Below are positions 1-8,643 of a DNA stretch of 64,000 bases, in pieces. Under the pieces are notes generated by a model. It made no database searches and was not told the DNA's origin. It saw nothing but the letters and a program-made list of their open reading frames with translations. The position numbers and the translations under genes are program-made. Source of the DNA: DATGMS01 sp035303945 (GTDB taxonomy: Bacteria; Bacteroidota; Bacteroidia; Cytophagales; Cyclobacteriaceae); assembly GCA_035303945.1 (NCBI GenBank), contig DATGQZ010000023.1, positions 44,919 to 108,918 on the forward strand. The letters are read 5' to 3'. Position 1 is the first letter of the stretch; each line of letters opens with the position of its first letter.

Positions 1-236
1 TTTCTACTATCATTTTCTCATGCTCAAAACCGGCCCATTGATGAGAAAAAATTCGTGGAGATTGAAGGCATTGAGCTGTGGGTTACCATTAAAGGAAGCG
101 ACCGATCCAATCCGGTAATCTTATTTTTACATGGAGGAACCGGAAGCCTTATGCCGACGCAATTTTTAAAGATTGATAAGAAAAATTTACTTTAAGCCAT
201 TGGGACCAGAGGGCACTGACGATGTCGAATTCTTAA
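1..236 (+). pseudogene. alpha/beta-hydrolase (proline iminopeptidase-like) remnant, truncated and frameshifted
   Basis: Frame 1 is open from the window edge to a stop at 193-195. It encodes the end of a signal peptide (SFSHAQ) and an N-terminal alpha/beta-hydrolase strand with the oxyanion-type motif LFLHGGTGS. The next recognisable family motif, HWDQRA (usually WDQRG), lies at 198-215 but in another frame, which stops at 234-236. The reading frame is therefore broken and the catalytic domain is absent, because proC follows directly. The 5' end lies outside the window. The frameshift and motifs are seen directly. The family name rests on the two motifs only. Confidence 0.6.
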
Positions 237-316
237 TACCTTTCATGGCAGAGAATGGATAATCTTTGCCTAATTTTTCTAATTTTAGCTATTATTTCCT
301 TAATAGAGACTTCTCC

Positions 317-1120
317 ATGAAAGATTTAAAGATAGCCATCATTGGTTGCGGCAACCTTGGACTCTCCATAGTCAATGGATTGCTTAGCTTAGACAATTTC
401 AATGCCTCCAACCTTGCTGTTACCAGACGACATCCTGACAACTTGTTTCATCTTCGCCCACTTGGCGTCACGGTTACCTCCGATAATTTGCAAGCTGCTC
501 AGGATGCTGACCTGCTGGTACTGGGTGTAAAACCCTATAATGTCAGTACTATTTTGAAAGAGCTGAAGCCAGTACTTTCTCCAGAAAAACAAGTGGTGAT
601 TTCGTTGGCTACCGGTGTAACACTGGATGAGATGCTGGCATATCTCCATCCTGAAACTTCCCTCTTTAGGGCTATGCCCAACATTGCAGCGGACATTAAA
701 GAATCGGTGACCTGCATCTGCGGGATCAACGCATCTCCTGAAACAGAAGCGAATGTAAAGGAGCTTTTCAACAGTGTCGGAATCACCATTACACTAGATG
801 AACACCTGATGGAAGGAGCAACCGTATTAGGCGCCTGCGGAATTGCCTATGTGCTTCGATTCATGCGGGCGATGACCCAAGGGGGCATTCAAATAGGTTT
901 TGATGCCCAAACCGCAAATACCATTGTAAACCAAACCGTAAAAGGGGCTGCGGAATTAATTATCCAAAACGGCCTACATCCGGAAGCTGCTATTGATAAA
1001 GTCACAACCCCAAAAGGTTGTACAATCGTGGGCCTAAATGAAATGGAGCACCATGGTTTTAGCGCTGCTATGGTACGGGGTGTACTTGCTTCGTTTGAAA
1101 AAATAGAGAAAAAACCTTAA
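317..1120 (+). CDS. proC: pyrroline-5-carboxylate reductase
   Basis: Catalyses the last step of proline synthesis, NAD(P)H-dependent reduction of 1-pyrroline-5-carboxylate, in the cytoplasm. The 267-residue protein has the Rossmann GCGNLG motif at residues 10-15 and the C-terminal dimer domain with the family block around TPKGCTIVGLNEME. An upstream TTG at 266 is in frame, but the ATG at 317 places the Rossmann strand at the expected distance from the N-terminus, so 317 is chosen. The other proline genes, proB and proA, are about 55 kb away in this window. The gene converges on hisIE and shares a palindromic terminator with it. Confidence 0.93.
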   Translation: MKDLKIAIIGCGNLGLSIVNGLLSLDNFNASNLAVTRRHPDNLFHLRPLGVTVTSDNLQAAQDADLLVLGVKPYNVSTILKELKPVLSPEKQVVISLATGVTLDEMLAYLHPETSLFRAMPNIAADIKESVTCICGINASPETEANVKELFNSVGITITLDEHLMEGATVLGACGIAYVLRFMRAMTQGGIQIGFDAQTANTIVNQTVKGAAELIIQNGLHPEAAIDKVTTPKGCTIVGLNEMEHHGFSAAMVRGVLASFEKIEKKP

Positions 1121-1127
1121 AGAAAGG

Positions 1128-1160
1128 AATAGCCATCCAATTGGATGGCTATTTTTATTG
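1128..1160. terminator. bidirectional terminator between proC and hisIE
   Basis: A perfect 26-bp palindrome (1128-1153) centred on CCAATTGG is flanked by T-rich sequence on the proC side. It sits between two convergent genes and touches the hisIE stop codon at 1155-1157. Seen directly; its use in both directions is inferred. Confidence 0.8.
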
Positions 1161-1769
1161 CTTGTGTCGCTCCATCAACACCTGTACTACTTCATCCAAT
1201 TCGTATCCTTTGGCCTCCAGTAATACCAAGTAGTGAAAGAGCAAGTCCGCAGCTTCACCCAAAAACAAATCTTTATTGTCGTCTTTGGCCTCTATGACTA
1301 TTTCCACAGCTTCTTCTCCTACCTTTTGAGCCACCTTGTTAATACCCTTGGCAAATAGTGAGGCAGTATAGGAATTATCTGAGGGGTTGTTTTTTCTATC
1401 TTTAATAATGGCTCTCAACTGATCAATAAATGCTGTCTTGGATTGATTGCTTTCGTCAAAACAAGTATCAGCACCTGTATGGCACACCGGTCCTACCGGA
1501 TCGGCCTTAACAAGCAGCGTGTCTTGATCACAATCGAGAAAAATATCTTTAACCAAGAGAAAATTTCCTGAAGATTCACCCTTCGTCCATAGTCTTTGCT
1601 TGGTTCTGCTGAAAAAGGTAACCTTGCCTGTATCCACAGTATGCTTAATCGCCTCTTTGTTCATATAGCCCAGCATCAACACCTGCTTGGTGAAGGCGTC
1701 CTGTACTATTGCAGGAATCAATCCGCCCACTTTCTCAAAATTTATACTATCTAGATTTTTCATTTTCAT
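1155..1769 (-). CDS. hisI: bifunctional phosphoribosyl-AMP cyclohydrolase / phosphoribosyl-ATP pyrophosphatase
   Basis: HisIE performs histidine steps 2 and 3, hydrolysing PR-ATP to PR-AMP and opening the purine ring. The N-terminal cyclohydrolase domain shows FFSRTKQRLWTKGESSGN and the metal-binding blocks CDQDTLLVKADP and CHTGADTCF. The C-terminal pyrophosphatase domain carries KVGEEAVEIVIEAK and GEAADLLFHYLVLL. The 204-residue length is normal for the fused form. It is the last gene of the minus-strand trp-aro-his block, 88 nt after hisF. An 8-bp inverted repeat (1790-1797 / 1813-1820) lies in that gap. A second ATG two codons in is equally possible. Confidence 0.95.
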   Translation of the reverse strand: MKMKNLDSINFEKVGGLIPAIVQDAFTKQVLMLGYMNKEAIKHTVDTGKVTFFSRTKQRLWTKGESSGNFLLVKDIFLDCDQDTLLVKADPVGPVCHTGADTCFDESNQSKTAFIDQLRAIIKDRKNNPSDNSYTASLFAKGINKVAQKVGEEAVEIVIEAKDDNKDLFLGEAADLLFHYLVLLEAKGYELDEVVQVLMERHKQ

Positions 1770-1857
1770 TCGTTATTAAATAGGTTGACGCTGATAAAAA
1801 AAGCTAATCAGGTTATCAGCAATGGATCACCATCTACTTAACTTCTAACTTATCTCC

Positions 1858-2622
1858 TCAATATCCAAACTCCCTCACGCTTACTCCCTTTGCCGACAAA
1901 TGTTTTTTCAGCTCAGGTATAGCAACTTCTTTAAAGTGAAATATGCTTGCCGCCAAGGCAGCATCCGCCCTACCAACTGTAAAAACTTCTTCAAAATGGA
2001 CCATATTTCCAGCACCGCCCGAAGCGATGACGGGTATGCTCAAGACGGAAGAAATTTCAGCTGTTAGACCGTTTGCAAATCCCGCTTTGGTGCCATCATG
2101 ATCCATGGAAGTCAAAAGGATCTCCCCTGCCCCCCTTTCGCAGACTTCCAACGCCCACTCTTGTGTCTTAAGTAAAGTAGGTGTCCGCCCACCATGGGTA
2201 TGCACAAAGTCTATCCCATCTACATTTCTGGTGTCAATTGCCACGACGATGCATTGGCTACCAAATTCGGCTGCCATCTCATTGACAATTTGGGGATTAT
2301 AAACCGCTGCTGAATTGATGCTGATCTTATCGGCACCAGCATTTAACAGGGCCTTCACATCCTCCACAGTAGATATGCCTCCACCGACAGTAAAGGGGAT
2401 GTTGATGGCTTTTGCCACTTTTGTGACCAACTCGATCAGCGTCTTGCGCTTCTCCACTGTGGCAGTAATGTCCAAAAATACCAATTCGTCCGCCCCTTCT
2501 CTGGCATAGACTTCCGCAAGGGCAACGGGATCTCCGGCATCGCGGAGATCGACAAAGTTAACCCCCTTTACGGTTCTACCTTCTTTTATATCCAAACAAG
2601 GAATGATCCTTTTCGTAAGCAT
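1858..2622 (-). CDS. hisF: imidazole glycerol phosphate synthase, cyclase subunit
   Basis: The synthase half of the HisF-HisH complex; it converts PRFAR and HisH-delivered ammonia to imidazole glycerol phosphate and AICAR. The 254-residue TIM barrel has both catalytic aspartates in standard positions: Asp11 in CLDIKEGRTVKG and Asp130 in VVAIDTR. Phosphate-binding glycine loops (FTVGGGIS, VIASGGAG) are intact. It lies 88 nt downstream of hisA, a larger gap than the other junctions in this cluster. Confidence 0.96.
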   Translation of the reverse strand: MLTKRIIPCLDIKEGRTVKGVNFVDLRDAGDPVALAEVYAREGADELVFLDITATVEKRKTLIELVTKVAKAINIPFTVGGGISTVEDVKALLNAGADKISINSAAVYNPQIVNEMAAEFGSQCIVVAIDTRNVDGIDFVHTHGGRTPTLLKTQEWALEVCERGAGEILLTSMDHDGTKAGFANGLTAEISSVLSIPVIASGGAGNMVHFEEVFTVGRADAALAASIFHFKEVAIPELKKHLSAKGVSVREFGY

Positions 2623-2710
2623 GATTGTAATTTCTGTTTTGTTTCCAGTAGCTTTAAGTTCTGACTACCTGAATCCTAATTGCGCATTAATTGATTGACT
2701 TTACAGATCC

Positions 2711-3430
2711 TTAAGGGTTGGCAAAGGCGGCAAGCTCGTTCAAGCTGATCCTGCCCTCATAAAATGCCTTTCCTACAATAGCACCATATACCCCCGATTG
2801 TTGTAAATCCTCCAGGTCTTTTACGGAGGATACCCCACCGCTTGCAATTAATCTGATCTCAGGTATCTCCTGTAGAATTTCCTCATACAATTGGAGAGAA
2901 GGACCTTGAAGCAAACCATCCTTGGCCACATCAGTACAAATCACATAGCGAATGCCTTTCTCAAAGTATTTTTTGATAAAGCTAATGACATCTTCTCCCG
3001 TCGTCTCCTCCCATCCGCCAATCGCTATCTTTCGGTCTTTGGCATCGGCACCCAAAATGATTTTATCACTGCCGTATTGCGCCAGCCAATGATCAAATAA
3101 TTCAGGGTTTCTGATGGCAATACTGCCTCCGGTAATTTGTTGGGCACCGTACTGGAAAGCCATTTCTATATCCTGATCAGATTGTACTCCTCCGCCGAAA
3201 TCGACCAGGAGTGACGTATGATCCGTAATTGTTTTTAGGACCTCTTGATTGACAATCCGCTTAGCCTTTGCCCCATCCAAATCCACTACATGAAGGCGCT
3301 TGAGCCCTGCCTGTTCAAACTGCCGAGCCATCTCCAGCGGATCGCCATATTCTTTTTTCTGTGAATAATCTCCTTGGGTCAGACGGACACATCGACCGCC
3401 GATTATGTCTATTGCCGGAATGATTTCCAT
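2711..3430 (-). CDS. hisA: phosphoribosylformimino-5-aminoimidazole carboxamide ribotide isomerase
   Basis: Catalyses the Amadori isomerisation of ProFAR to PRFAR in histidine synthesis. The 239-residue TIM barrel has the N-terminal catalytic Asp8 (IIPAIDIIGG) and the second acid in CTDVAKDGLLQGP, plus phosphate-gripping glycines (VDFGGGVQS, IASGGVSS). The start codon overlaps the hisH stop by one base (TAATG type), indicating translational coupling. TrpF, which catalyses the analogous Trp reaction, is separately encoded upstream, so a dual-function PriA role is unlikely. Confidence 0.96.
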   Translation of the reverse strand: MEIIPAIDIIGGRCVRLTQGDYSQKKEYGDPLEMARQFEQAGLKRLHVVDLDGAKAKRIVNQEVLKTITDHTSLLVDFGGGVQSDQDIEMAFQYGAQQITGGSIAIRNPELFDHWLAQYGSDKIILGADAKDRKIAIGGWEETTGEDVISFIKKYFEKGIRYVICTDVAKDGLLQGPSLQLYEEILQEIPEIRLIASGGVSSVKDLEDLQQSGVYGAIVGKAFYEGRISLNELAAFANP

Positions 3431-4014
3431 TATAAGTTTAAGAAGTTGGTTAAAATTTTTTCTCCGCTTACGCTACTCTTTTCCGGATGGGCTTGCATGG
3501 CGTAATAATTATCCCGATGAAGAAATGCACTAAAATCGTTGATGTAGTGAGTAGTGCCTATGGTATAGTCATCACTAAGCTCCGCATAATAGCTGTGCAC
3601 ATAGTAAACATAATCATTTTCATCCAAGCCTGCCAATAGTGGGGTTTTGAGATTTTCAATATTGTTCCAGCCGACATGGGGGACTTTTTCATAGGGAGGA
3701 AATCGCTTCACCTTCAGTGGGAAAATCCCTAAGCACGCTGTATCATTCTCTTCTGAATGTGAACATAGCAGTTGAAGTCCTAAGCAAACACCAAAAAAAG
3801 GCTGCTTGAGCGATTTAATTACCTGATCTAAATTTCTAGCCCTTAAATACTGCATTGCAGTACTAGCCTCACCTTGACCGGGGAAGATGATCTTATCTGC
3901 TTTTTGTATTTCCTCTATATCATCCGTCAAGGAAGCCGCTACCCCCAAACGCTCTAAGGCGTAAAGGACTGACATCACATTGCCCGCATTGTACTTGATA
4001 ACTGCTACTTTCAT
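3430..4014 (-). CDS. hisH: imidazole glycerol phosphate synthase, glutaminase subunit
   Basis: Class I glutamine amidotransferase that supplies ammonia to HisF. At 194 residues it is complete. It has the nucleophile Cys77 in FFGVCLGLQLL and the His-Glu pair in MQAHPEKSS. Its start overlaps the stop of the upstream DAHP synthase gene by one base, and its stop overlaps the hisA start in the same way. This ties the his genes physically to the aromatic part of the cluster. Confidence 0.95.
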   Translation of the reverse strand: MKVAVIKYNAGNVMSVLYALERLGVAASLTDDIEEIQKADKIIFPGQGEASTAMQYLRARNLDQVIKSLKQPFFGVCLGLQLLCSHSEENDTACLGIFPLKVKRFPPYEKVPHVGWNNIENLKTPLLAGLDENDYVYYVHSYYAELSDDYTIGTTHYINDFSAFLHRDNYYAMQAHPEKSSVSGEKILTNFLNL

Positions 4015-5033
4015 TATAGAAGGGAAAAGGATTTTCTAAGTGCAAAAGTCTGTCTGATCTGATCCGCCAACAAAGCACTTTGTGCAAAATTCAGGGTTTG
4101 TTGTCCGTCAGAATAGGCCTTCTCAGGGATCTCATGGGCCTCGTAGATAATGCCATCGGCTCCTGCCATTACACCCGCTAAAGCCATTTGGGGCACAAAT
4201 TCCCGTATGCCAATACCGTGGGAAGGATCTACTACTACAGGCAAATGCGATTTGGCTTTCAGTATGGGAACGGCGTTTAAATCAAGTGTGTTCCGGCTCG
4301 CGCGTTCATAGGTTCGGATTCCTCTTTCGCAAAGTATAAGCTTTTCATTGCCTCCCGAAAAAACATATTCAGCGGATTGAAGCAGTTCTTCTATGGTGCC
4401 AGATATGCCTCTCTTGATCATCACGGCTTTATCTACCCGGCCTAACTCGTCAAGTAAGTTGAAATTTTGGGTATTTCGTGCGCCAACCTGATAGATGTCT
4501 ACATAGTCGTACATCTCCTCAATCTGCGACACCTGCATCACTTCGGTAACGATCTTGATGCCCGCTTCTTTTGCCAATTCATGCCATAGCTTTAAACCGT
4601 CCAATCCTAAACCCCTAAATGCATACGGGCTGCTGCGCGGCTTAAATACCCCACCCCTCATAATTTTTATCTCCGCAGCTTTTAGATGATCAATGACCTT
4701 CCGAATCTGCTCTTCTGATTCTATGGAGCAAGGTCCGGCCATAATCGCCATATCTCCGTCCTTGATATAAACGCCATCACCCAAATCAACTGAGGTTGGC
4801 TTGACCTTCCACTTTTTGGACACCAGCTTATAATCATCCGATACTATATGTATGTCCTTGATACCGTGAAAATGACCAAATCGCCGAATATCAAAATCTG
4901 CCTTTCCAATACCAATCAAATATTCGCCAATTTGGGTTTTTACTGCTGTAATTTTATATCCAATGCTGTTGATCTGGTCGATCAACTGATCTTTTTGAAC
5001 CTGTGTGATATCGTCTCTCAGTTGGATGATCAT
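4014..5033 (-). CDS. aroF: 3-deoxy-7-phosphoheptulonate (DAHP) synthase, AroA-I-beta type
   Basis: Condenses phosphoenolpyruvate and erythrose 4-phosphate in the first step of the shikimate pathway. The 339-residue protein has an approximately 70-residue N-terminal ferredoxin-like domain followed by the catalytic barrel with AGPCSIES, KPRSSPYAFRGLG, MIKRG and VVVDPSHGIG. The N-terminal domain is typical of the I-beta subgroup (Thermotoga-like). It starts 1 nt after the trpA stop and overlaps hisH by one base. Supply of chorismate precursor is thus coupled to Trp synthesis. The symbol follows general usage; the exact paralog name is uncertain. Confidence 0.9.
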   Translation of the reverse strand: MIIQLRDDITQVQKDQLIDQINSIGYKITAVKTQIGEYLIGIGKADFDIRRFGHFHGIKDIHIVSDDYKLVSKKWKVKPTSVDLGDGVYIKDGDMAIMAGPCSIESEEQIRKVIDHLKAAEIKIMRGGVFKPRSSPYAFRGLGLDGLKLWHELAKEAGIKIVTEVMQVSQIEEMYDYVDIYQVGARNTQNFNLLDELGRVDKAVMIKRGISGTIEELLQSAEYVFSGGNEKLILCERGIRTYERASRNTLDLNAVPILKAKSHLPVVVDPSHGIGIREFVPQMALAGVMAGADGIIYEAHEIPEKAYSDGQQTLNFAQSALLADQIRQTFALRKSFSLL

Positions 5034-5034
5034 C

Positions 5035-5811
5035 TTATGCTTCCTTTATGCTTTTAATAAACACTTTAATCTCGTTTTCCAGATCAGTAGCCTGCTGCAG
5101 GACTTTGATAAATGCGCTCCCAATGATCGCTCCGTTACTATAAGTGGATGCTTTTATAAAAGTATTGTGGTCAGAAATGCCAAAGCCAATAAGACGCGGA
5201 CTTTTCAGTTCCATAGCTTGTACCGCTTGGAAATAATTGACTTGAGCATCTGTAATGCCTTCTTTTGCACCCGTAATACTATGTGAAGATACCATGTAGA
5301 TAAAGCCGTCGGAATACTCGTCGATCTCCCTTATCCGTTTTTCACTCGTTTGAGGGGAAATCAAGAAGGTGTTTCGCAGATTGTATTCATTGAAAATGAG
5401 CTTATACTCGTCCAGATACTGTTGCATAGGCAGGTCTGGAACAATGATACCGTCCACTCCTACTTCATCGCATTTTTTACAAAATGCTTCAATGCCGTAT
5501 TGCATGATAGGATTTAAATATCCCATTAATATGACTGGAACCTTAATTTCACTCCGCATTCCTTCAAGTTGGGAAAACAGCTTTTTCAAGCTCATCCCAT
5601 TATCCAAAGCAACTTTATTACTTTCCTGAATGGTAGGGCCGTCAGCTACTGGATCAGAATAGGGAACCCCTATTTCGATTATATCAGCACCTGCTTCCTC
5701 CAAAGCTTTCATTATCGTTCGGGTATCCTCAAGCTTTGGAAAACCCGCGGTAAAATAGATGGAAAGTACCTTCTCTTGTTTATTTTTAAATAATTGATCT
5801 ATTCGGTTCAT
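5035..5811 (-). CDS. trpA: tryptophan synthase alpha chain
   Basis: Cleaves indole-3-glycerol phosphate to indole and glyceraldehyde 3-phosphate and channels indole to TrpB. Conserved blocks include IEIGVPYSDPVADGP (catalytic Glu), GVDGIIVPDLP (catalytic Asp) and LIGFGISDHN. An in-frame GTG at 5832 would add seven residues, but the ATG at 5811 (MNRIDQLFKNK) matches the usual family N-terminus, giving 258 residues. It is separated from trpB by about 139 nt, an unusually long gap holding two TCTATAGA palindromes and a hairpin. Confidence 0.94.
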   Translation of the reverse strand: MNRIDQLFKNKQEKVLSIYFTAGFPKLEDTRTIMKALEEAGADIIEIGVPYSDPVADGPTIQESNKVALDNGMSLKKLFSQLEGMRSEIKVPVILMGYLNPIMQYGIEAFCKKCDEVGVDGIIVPDLPMQQYLDEYKLIFNEYNLRNTFLISPQTSEKRIREIDEYSDGFIYMVSSHSITGAKEGITDAQVNYFQAVQAMELKSPRLIGFGISDHNTFIKASTYSNGAIIGSAFIKVLQQATDLENEIKVFIKSIKEA

Positions 5812-5950
5812 GTGCTTTTTGATGGCGGACACAAAGTCCTAATAATGCTTAATGCTATTTACTGTCTATAGATGTAGGTTCGAAATGCCATGATCTATAG
5901 AGTAGGTGGCGCGTAGGCCTCTACTATAGCTCTTCAAACCTCCAGTTGAT

Positions 5951-7129
5951 TTAGTAGCGTCCCCATTTGATATAGGTTTCCAAATCCTTGTCTCCTCTTC
6001 CCGACAGGTTGATGACGATAACATCATCTTTCTCATATTGGATCTGATGCAAGGCAGATAGTGCATGGGCTGACTCAATAGCGGGAATAATCCCTTCGAG
6101 CCTACTGAGCTCGATTCCCGCCTTCATGGCTGCCTCGTCCTCCACGGCTACAAATTCTGCCCTTCCGATGTCAAACAAATGTGCGTGCACAGGTCCAATA
6201 CCTGGGTAATCCAGACCCGCGGAAATGGAATGAGGCTCCACGACTTGCCCATCTTCTGTCTGCATCAACAGGGTTTTGCTGCCGTGCAATACGCCTGGCT
6301 TCCCTAAAGCAGTTGTAGCTGCGGATTTACCGGAATTAACACCTAAACCGGCAGCTTCGGCTGCTACTAAGCGCACCTCAGGTCGGTTATAGTAGTGATA
6401 AAATGCTCCGGCAGCGTTACTCCCTCCTCCTACACATGCAATCACAATATCAGGATCTTCCGTCCCTTCTTTCTCCAACAGCTGGTTTTTGATTTCTTCA
6501 CTGATTACCGACTGAAACCTTGCCACCATTTCTGGATAGGGATGAGGGCCTACCACAGATCCGATGATATAATGGGTGTCGACAGGATTATTGATCCACT
6601 GTCTCATCGCCTCATTCGTGGCATCTTTGAGGGTCTGGCTTCCCGATGTTGCGGGAACAACCTCCGCCCCAAGAATTCTCATTCGCTCTACATTAGGCTT
6701 TTGCCGTTCCATGTCTATTGCGCCCATATAGACGGTGCATTCCATTCCCATTAGTGCGCATACCGTTGCCGTGGCCACGCCATGTTGCCCCGCACCTGTC
6801 TCTGCGATGATTCTCTTCTTGCCTAGCCTTTGTGCCAAGAGGATTTGGCCTATAGTATTGTTCACTTTGTGTGCGCCGGTATGGCAAAGATCCTCTCGCT
6901 TGAGGTAAATCTTGGCACCATAAGTTTCAGAAAATCGCTTGGCAAAGTACAATGGGGTTGGTCGCCCCACATAGTCTTTTAGCAAAAGCTGGAATGCTTG
7001 CTTGAAATCTTCCGAAGCTATAATGGATTCATAATTTTCTCTCAGCTCCTCTACATTGGGGTACAGCATCTCAGGGATATAAGCTCCGCCAAATTTGCCA
7101 TAAAAGCCTTTTTCATCTACTCCTATCAT
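5951..7129 (-). CDS. trpB: tryptophan synthase beta chain
   Basis: PLP enzyme that joins indole and serine to give tryptophan. The 392-residue sequence shows the PLP lysine at about residue 88 (HTGAHKVNN), the AETGAGQHG loop and the phosphate-cradle glycines in CVGGGSNAAG. Length and motifs fit the TrpB1 type, the normal TrpA partner. It lies 45 nt downstream of trpF. Confidence 0.96.
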   Translation of the reverse strand: MIGVDEKGFYGKFGGAYIPEMLYPNVEELRENYESIIASEDFKQAFQLLLKDYVGRPTPLYFAKRFSETYGAKIYLKREDLCHTGAHKVNNTIGQILLAQRLGKKRIIAETGAGQHGVATATVCALMGMECTVYMGAIDMERQKPNVERMRILGAEVVPATSGSQTLKDATNEAMRQWINNPVDTHYIIGSVVGPHPYPEMVARFQSVISEEIKNQLLEKEGTEDPDIVIACVGGGSNAAGAFYHYYNRPEVRLVAAEAAGLGVNSGKSAATTALGKPGVLHGSKTLLMQTEDGQVVEPHSISAGLDYPGIGPVHAHLFDIGRAEFVAVEDEAAMKAGIELSRLEGIIPAIESAHALSALHQIQYEKDDVIVINLSGRGDKDLETYIKWGRY

Positions 7130-7174
7130 ATCGTGTCTAAATATTTTTGAAAATTACAGTACCGTCCGACCGTC

Positions 7175-7816
7175 CTAAGCAAGAGAACCTCTACAGTCCT
7201 GTACAAATGATTTGATCTTTTCTATATCTTTAATTCCAGGCTGGCTTTCAAACTTCGAATTAATGTCTACACCGACCAGCCTAGGCATTTTCACCGCCAA
7301 TACCTGTATCGTGCCCAGACTGTCACTGTTTACCCCCCCACTTAATATGAAATCCCGGCTCAAAGGGTAGCGATCCAGTATGGACCAATTAAATTGTTTA
7401 CCCGAGCCACCAAATTTCTCCGTTTGTGTGTCGAATAGGAACATGTCCACCGATGATTCGAACTCCTTCAATTCCTGCCAGTCCACCGTGTCTCCTACCC
7501 TGACTACTTTAATTATTTTGATGGGAGAGGCAGCACGTAAATCCGTGATAAACTGTAAATTCTCATCGCCGTGAAGCTGGACGAACTCTAAACCGTATTG
7601 TTCAATTTTTTGAAGGATATACGGCAAATCAGCATTCACAAACACACCAACCTTTCTGATAGGTAACGCTTTAAAAAAGGATGGATTTGCGCCTTCTTGC
7701 TCGACAAAGCGAGGAGATTTTTCATAGAAGATCATCCCCATAAGATCCGGAGCAGCTTGTTGGATCAAATGAAGAACGTTCTCCTGTTGGTACATGCCAC
7801 AGACTTTTACAATCAT
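7175..7816 (-). CDS. trpF: phosphoribosylanthranilate isomerase
   Basis: Catalyses the Amadori rearrangement of phosphoribosylanthranilate to CdRP. The 213-residue TIM barrel begins IVKVCGMYQQENV (catalytic Cys, family KxCG motif), includes FVQLHGDE, and ends in the phosphate site with LSGGVNSDS and VDINSKFE (usually VDVSSGVE). The GMIFYEKSPRFV block also matches. It overlaps the upstream trpC by 4 bp. Confidence 0.94.
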   Translation of the reverse strand: MIVKVCGMYQQENVLHLIQQAAPDLMGMIFYEKSPRFVEQEGANPSFFKALPIRKVGVFVNADLPYILQKIEQYGLEFVQLHGDENLQFITDLRAASPIKIIKVVRVGDTVDWQELKEFESSVDMFLFDTQTEKFGGSGKQFNWSILDRYPLSRDFILSGGVNSDSLGTIQVLAVKMPRLVGVDINSKFESQPGIKDIEKIKSFVQDCRGSLA

Positions 7817-8640
7817 AGGTGGGCTATTTTGGAGGAAGCTTCTTTTTCGATAAGCGACCTAAATTCAGTCATAAAATTATAAGCTGCTTGATGAGGGCGG
7901 CTTGACTTCATAAAGTTTTCGCCGATCAAGAACCCATCAAAACCAGCAGCCTTAAGCTGCACCAAAGTTGCAGGATCCGAAATACCACTTTCTGATATTT
8001 TGACGAATTGTGAAGGAATAATGTTGACCAGCGAAAGCGAAGTATCAAGAGAAACATCAAAGGTTTTGAGATTGCGGTTGTTGACGCCCACCAAATCAAG
8101 TTGGTCATTAAGTGATCGCTCTAACTCTTCTCTATCATGCACTTCCATCAACACCTCCAAACCCAACCCTTTGGCAAAACGCGCCAATTCCTCTAATCGC
8201 TTTGGCTCCAGTACCGCTGCTATCAAAAGTATGCAATCAGCCCCAATCGATTTGGCCTCAACAATTTGATATTCGTCGATGACAAAATCCTTTCTTAATA
8301 TTGGGCAGAAATTGTATTTCCTCGCCAAAGTAAGATCTTCATTTTTACCTCCGAAAAATTCCCTATCCGTAAGCACTGACAAAGCGGAGGCACCTGCTTG
8401 CATATAGCCGATGCTTGTCTGTTCGACTTCGGCAGCACCATTTATCAAACCTTTGGAAGGCGATTTTCTTTTAAACTCGGCAATAATACCCGTCTTCTCC
8501 GGATTAGTAACATATTGCTTCATCGATACTACCTTGGTATCATAGTAGATGCTTTGTTCCAATCGCTTGACCGGCACCAGGCTCTTGCTTTCCGCTACTT
8601 CTTTTTGCTTATGGGATATAATTTTTTCAAGAATATTCAT
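7813..8640 (-). CDS. trpC: indole-3-glycerol phosphate synthase
   Basis: Closes the pyrrole ring of CdRP to form indole-3-glycerol phosphate. The 275-residue barrel has the catalytic stretch AEFKRKSPSKG, LTDREFFGG, ILRKDFVIDEYQ and the GVNNRNLKTFDV strand. The terminal phosphate site is SESGISDP and GFLIGENFM. trpC and trpF are separate but overlapping, not fused as in Escherichia coli. It starts 3 nt after the trpD stop. Confidence 0.95.
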   Translation of the reverse strand: MNILEKIISHKQKEVAESKSLVPVKRLEQSIYYDTKVVSMKQYVTNPEKTGIIAEFKRKSPSKGLINGAAEVEQTSIGYMQAGASALSVLTDREFFGGKNEDLTLARKYNFCPILRKDFVIDEYQIVEAKSIGADCILLIAAVLEPKRLEELARFAKGLGLEVLMEVHDREELERSLNDQLDLVGVNNRNLKTFDVSLDTSLSLVNIIPSQFVKISESGISDPATLVQLKAAGFDGFLIGENFMKSSRPHQAAYNFMTEFRSLIEKEASSKIAHL

Positions 8641-8643
8641 CTG

